Shown here piece by piece: positions 4,167-6,663 of a stretch of 6,663 nucleotides of DNA (position 1 is the stretch's first letter; each line of letters starts with the position of its first letter). The translations under genes and the position numbers were made by a program. Under the pieces are notes generated by a model. That model ran no database searches. It saw only the letters and a list, made by a program, of their open reading frames with translations, and had not been told where the DNA came from. Origin of the DNA: Deltaproteobacteria bacterium (GTDB lineage Bacteria > Desulfobacterota > Binatia > Binatales > Binataceae); the NCBI GenBank assembly GCA_021780585.1, contig JAJXYM010000290.1, positions 1 to 6,663 on the forward strand, read 5' to 3'.

Positions 4167-6663
4167 ATGTCGATTCGCGTCGCGCTGCATCATCGGACCA
4201 TCTACCAATATGATCGCCTGGCGCGGCTCTCGCCGCAGATAATCCGGCTGCGACCGGCCCCGCATTGCCGCACGCCGATCACGGCGTGGTCGCTCAGGAT
4301 CGAGCCGCGCGAACATTTCCTGAACTGGATGCAGGATCCCGAGAGCAACTTTCTGGCGCGGGTGGTAATTCCCAATCCAACGCGGCGGTTTTCGGTGGAA
4401 GTGGATCTGGTCGCCGAGCTGCGGGTGATCAATTCGTTCGATTTTTTCCTCGAGCCGGACGCGGAGCGATATCCCTTCAAATATGACGTATCGCTGGCGC
4501 GGGAGCTGGCCGGCTATCTGGAGCCGGCGCCGGTGGGTCCGCTGCTGGCGGAATATCTGAAAACGGTCGATTGCCGCGAACGGCGCATGGTCGATTTTCT
4601 GGTGGATCTGAACCGGCGGCTGGCGGGCGAAATCCGCTATCTGATCCGGATGGAGCCGGGGGTGCGGACGCCCGAGGAGACGCTGGGGCTGGGCAGCGGA
4701 TCATGCCGCGACAGCGCGTGGCTGCTCGCGCAAATCCTGCGGAATCTGGGCGTGGCGGCGAGGTTTGTCTCGGGCTATCTGATTCAGCTCAAGCCGGACC
4801 AGAAGCCGCTCGAGGGTCCGGAGGGTCCGGCCGCCGACTTCACCGATCTGCATGCGTGGACCGAGGCCTATCTGCCGGGCGCGGGATGGGTTGGGCTGGA
4901 TCCGACGTCGGGATTGTTCGCGGGCGAAGGCCATATTCCGCTGGCCGCGACGCCGGAGCCGGGCGCGGCGGCGCCGGTGAGCGGGATGGTGAGCGAGTGC
5001 GAGGTCGAGTTCACGCATGAAATGCGGGTGAAGCGGATTGCGGAGGAGCCGCGCGTCACCAAGCCGTACAGCGACGATCAGTGGGCGCGGATCGAGGCGC
5101 TCGGCTATCAGGTGGACGCCGAGATCAACGCGGGCGAGATCCGGTTGACGATGGGCGGCGAGCCGACCTTCGTTTCGATCGACGACATGGAGGGGCCGGA
5201 ATGGAACACGACGGCGCTTAGTCCGGCGAAGCGCTTGCTGGCGGAGCGGCTGTTCGAACGGCTGGCGGCGCGGTTCGCGACCGGCCCGCTGATGCATCGC
5301 GGGCAGGGCAAATGGTATCCGGGCGAACAACTGCCGCGATGGGCGTTTTCGTGTTACTGGCGCAAGGACGGCGTGGCGATCTGGCGCGATCCGGCGCTGC
5401 TCGGGCGGGAGAACGCGGAGTACGGTTTCGGCGCGGCCGAGGCGCGGCGCTTCGGCGAGACGCTGGCGCGGCGGCTCGGGGTCGATCCCGCGTACGTCAA
5501 TGCGGCGTTCGAGGATCCGCTGCATTATCTGCGGCGCGAGCGCGAGCTGCCGATCAACGTCGATCCGATCGACAACCGGCTCGACGATCCGGCCGAGCGG
5601 GAGCGGATGCGGCGGGTGTTCGAGCGCGGGCTGGAGACGCCGGCGGGATTCGTGCTGCCGATCCAGCGCGGTTTCGGACGCAACGGCCCCGAGTGGCAGA
5701 CGGGGCTGTGGATGCTGCGCGGCCGCCATCTGTACCTGATGCCGGGGGATTCGCCGGTGGGCCTGCGCCTGCCGCTGCCGAGCCTGCCGTGGGTGGCGGA
5801 GGGGGATGCGCCGGTGATGTTCGGGATCGATCCGATGGTGAACCGGGGCGCGCTGGCGGTTCCGCGGCGAATCGCTCCGGACGATCCGATCCTGCAACCG
5901 AGAGGGCCGGAAGCGGCGCGTGCGACGGAGCGGGATCGGCGGCCGGAGGCGGGCGAATCGGCCGGATGGATCGTGCGCACCGCGCTTTGTATCGAGCCGC
6001 GCGGCGGGCGACTGTACGTCTTCATGCCGCCGCTGGACGCGGCCGAGGACTATCTGGAGCTGATTGCGGCGATCGAGGACGCCGCGGCGCATCTGCGGAC
6101 GCCGGTGATAATCGAAGGCTATACGCCGCCGGAAGATCCAAGGATTAGTCATTTCAGCATCACGCCGGATCCGGGCGTGATCGAAGTGAATATCCATCCG
6201 GCGGGCAATTGGGCGGAGCTGGTCGCCAACACCACGGCGCTGTACGAAGAGGCGCGCGCGTGCCGGCTGGGGACGGAAAAATTCATGGTCGACGGACGCC
6301 ATACGGGGACCGGCGGCGGGAATCATTTCGCGCTGGGCGCGGCGGCGCCCGCCGACAGTCCGATACTGCGACGGCCGGATCTGCTGCGCAGCCTGATTGG
6401 CTATTGGCTGAATCATCCGTCGCTCTCGTACCTGTTTTCGGGGATGTTCATCGGGCCGACCAGCCAGGCGCCGCGAATCGACGAGACGCGCGCGGACAGC
6501 CTGTATGAACTCGAGATCGCGTTCGGCCAGATTCCGGAGCCGGGGGCGGGATATATTCCGCCGTGGCTGGTCGATCGCATCTTCCGGCATATTCTGGTCG
6601 ACGTGTCCGGGAATACTCATCGCGCGGAATTCTGTATCGACAAACTATATTCGCCGGATTCGG
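4167..6663 (+). CDS. Transglutaminase-like/DUF2126 fusion protein, C-terminus cut by window edge
   Basis: The frame stays open for 832 codons from ATG at 4167 to the right edge; full-length relatives are about 1100 residues, so roughly a quarter is missing. Domain order: a bacterial transglutaminase N-terminal domain (about 1-90, starting SIRVALHHRTIYQYDRLARLSPQ), a transglutaminase core (about 155-265) with the complete catalytic triad, Cys180 in GSGSCRDSAWL, His229 in DLHAWTEAYL and Asp245 in GLDPTSG, and then DUF2126 from about 300. DUF2126 landmarks are MGGEPTFVSIDDMEGPEW (from 329), GQGKWYPGEQLPRW (379-392), EGYTPPEDPRI (from 650), TPDPGVIEVNIHPAGNW (666-682) and TGTGGGNHF (713-721). No signal peptide is visible, so it is probably cytoplasmic. 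The substrate is unknown; the family is often encoded beside alpha-E and circularly permuted ATP-grasp proteins, and DUF2126 has been proposed, as I recall, to be an amide-bond-forming ligase. No strong ribosome site precedes the ATG; AAGGG (4143-4147) is rather far. Confidence 0.93.
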   Translation, partial: MSIRVALHHRTIYQYDRLARLSPQIIRLRPAPHCRTPITAWSLRIEPREHFLNWMQDPESNFLARVVIPNPTRRFSVEVDLVAELRVINSFDFFLEPDAERYPFKYDVSLARELAGYLEPAPVGPLLAEYLKTVDCRERRMVDFLVDLNRRLAGEIRYLIRMEPGVRTPEETLGLGSGSCRDSAWLLAQILRNLGVAARFVSGYLIQLKPDQKPLEGPEGPAADFTDLHAWTEAYLPGAGWVGLDPTSGLFAGEGHIPLAATPEPGAAAPVSGMVSECEVEFTHEMRVKRIAEEPRVTKPYSDDQWARIEALGYQVDAEINAGEIRLTMGGEPTFVSIDDMEGPEWNTTALSPAKRLLAERLFERLAARFATGPLMHRGQGKWYPGEQLPRWAFSCYWRKDGVAIWRDPALLGRENAEYGFGAAEARRFGETLARRLGVDPAYVNAAFEDPLHYLRRERELPINVDPIDNRLDDPAERERMRRVFERGLETPAGFVLPIQRGFGRNGPEWQTGLWMLRGRHLYLMPGDSPVGLRLPLPSLPWVAEGDAPVMFGIDPMVNRGALAVPRRIAPDDPILQPRGPEAARATERDRRPEAGESAGWIVRTALCIEPRGGRLYVFMPPLDAAEDYLELIAAIEDAAAHLRTPVIIEGYTPPEDPRISHFSITPDPGVIEVNIHPAGNWAELVANTTALYEEARACRLGTEKFMVDGRHTGTGGGNHFALGAAAPADSPILRRPDLLRSLIGYWLNHPSLSYLFSGMFIGPTSQAPRIDETRADSLYELEIAFGQIPEPGAGYIPPWLVDRIFRHILVDVSGNTHRAEFCIDKLYSPDS

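Noticed and set aside
1766..4170. Shared word gaaacatcat beside parS and just before the ATG at 4167
   Set aside because: It is ten bases only with no flanking similarity; probably chance.
5312..6148. Plus-strand open frame of 278 codons
   Set aside because: It overlaps the DUF2126 coding frame out of phase and has low-complexity G/A/R composition.
4701..6620. Minus-strand open frame of 639 codons
   Set aside because: It is antisense to the transglutaminase-DUF2126 gene; its very arginine/proline-rich translation shows no domain, and the plus frame has the complete family motifs.
1..6663. DnaA boxes, CRISPR arrays, tRNA or rRNA genes, transposases
   Set aside because: I looked for these and saw no cluster of TTATCCACA-like boxes, no regularly spaced repeats, no RNA gene and no transposase-like frame.

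Overview
The window reads as chromosomal DNA of a GC-rich Gram-negative bacterium. Two of its proteins carry export signals, one of them a probable lipoprotein signal. The largest genes are a bacterial tRNA-modification enzyme and a transglutaminase/DUF2126 protein. I cannot assign a phylum from the sequence alone. A near-perfect parS centromere site just upstream of mnmG places the window close to the replication origin, because mnmG-rsmG-parA-parB is the usual origin-proximal gene order in many bacteria.

Layout, left to right. Bases 1-1716 hold mnmG on the minus strand, missing only its C-terminal end at the window edge; all conserved FAD and cysteine motifs are visible. Bases 1717-1867 are intergenic, with parS (1755-1770) in the mnmG leader and a GC-rich hairpin (1819-1843). 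Bases 1868-2554 encode a probable outer-membrane or periplasmic lipoprotein on the minus strand. Bases 2555-3018 are a gene-free stretch with a possible promoter and the first copy of a 74-bp direct repeat (67/74 identical). Bases 3019-4041 encode a secreted protein on the plus strand, with an FG-GAP/VCBS-like calcium-type motif, a proline-rich linker and a HEAT-like tail. Bases 4042-4166 hold the second repeat copy. From 4167 to the right edge runs a large plus-strand gene that fuses a transglutaminase-like cysteine protease fold to DUF2126; it is cut off by the window end.

How the parts relate. mnmG and parS are core chromosome-maintenance and translation elements. The genes to the right (lipoprotein, secreted composite protein, transglutaminase-DUF2126) look accessory, and they sit where mnmE would often be found. 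The segment from about 1870 to 3550 looks less GC-rich than its flanks. The 74-bp repeat lies immediately upstream of both plus-strand genes at an exact 1128-base offset and brackets the secreted-protein gene. It may be a duplicated promoter that places both genes under the same control, or the trace of an insertion or duplication. I did not find a clearly new multi-gene system. The repeat pair, the parS placement and the fused transglutaminase are the points most worth following.
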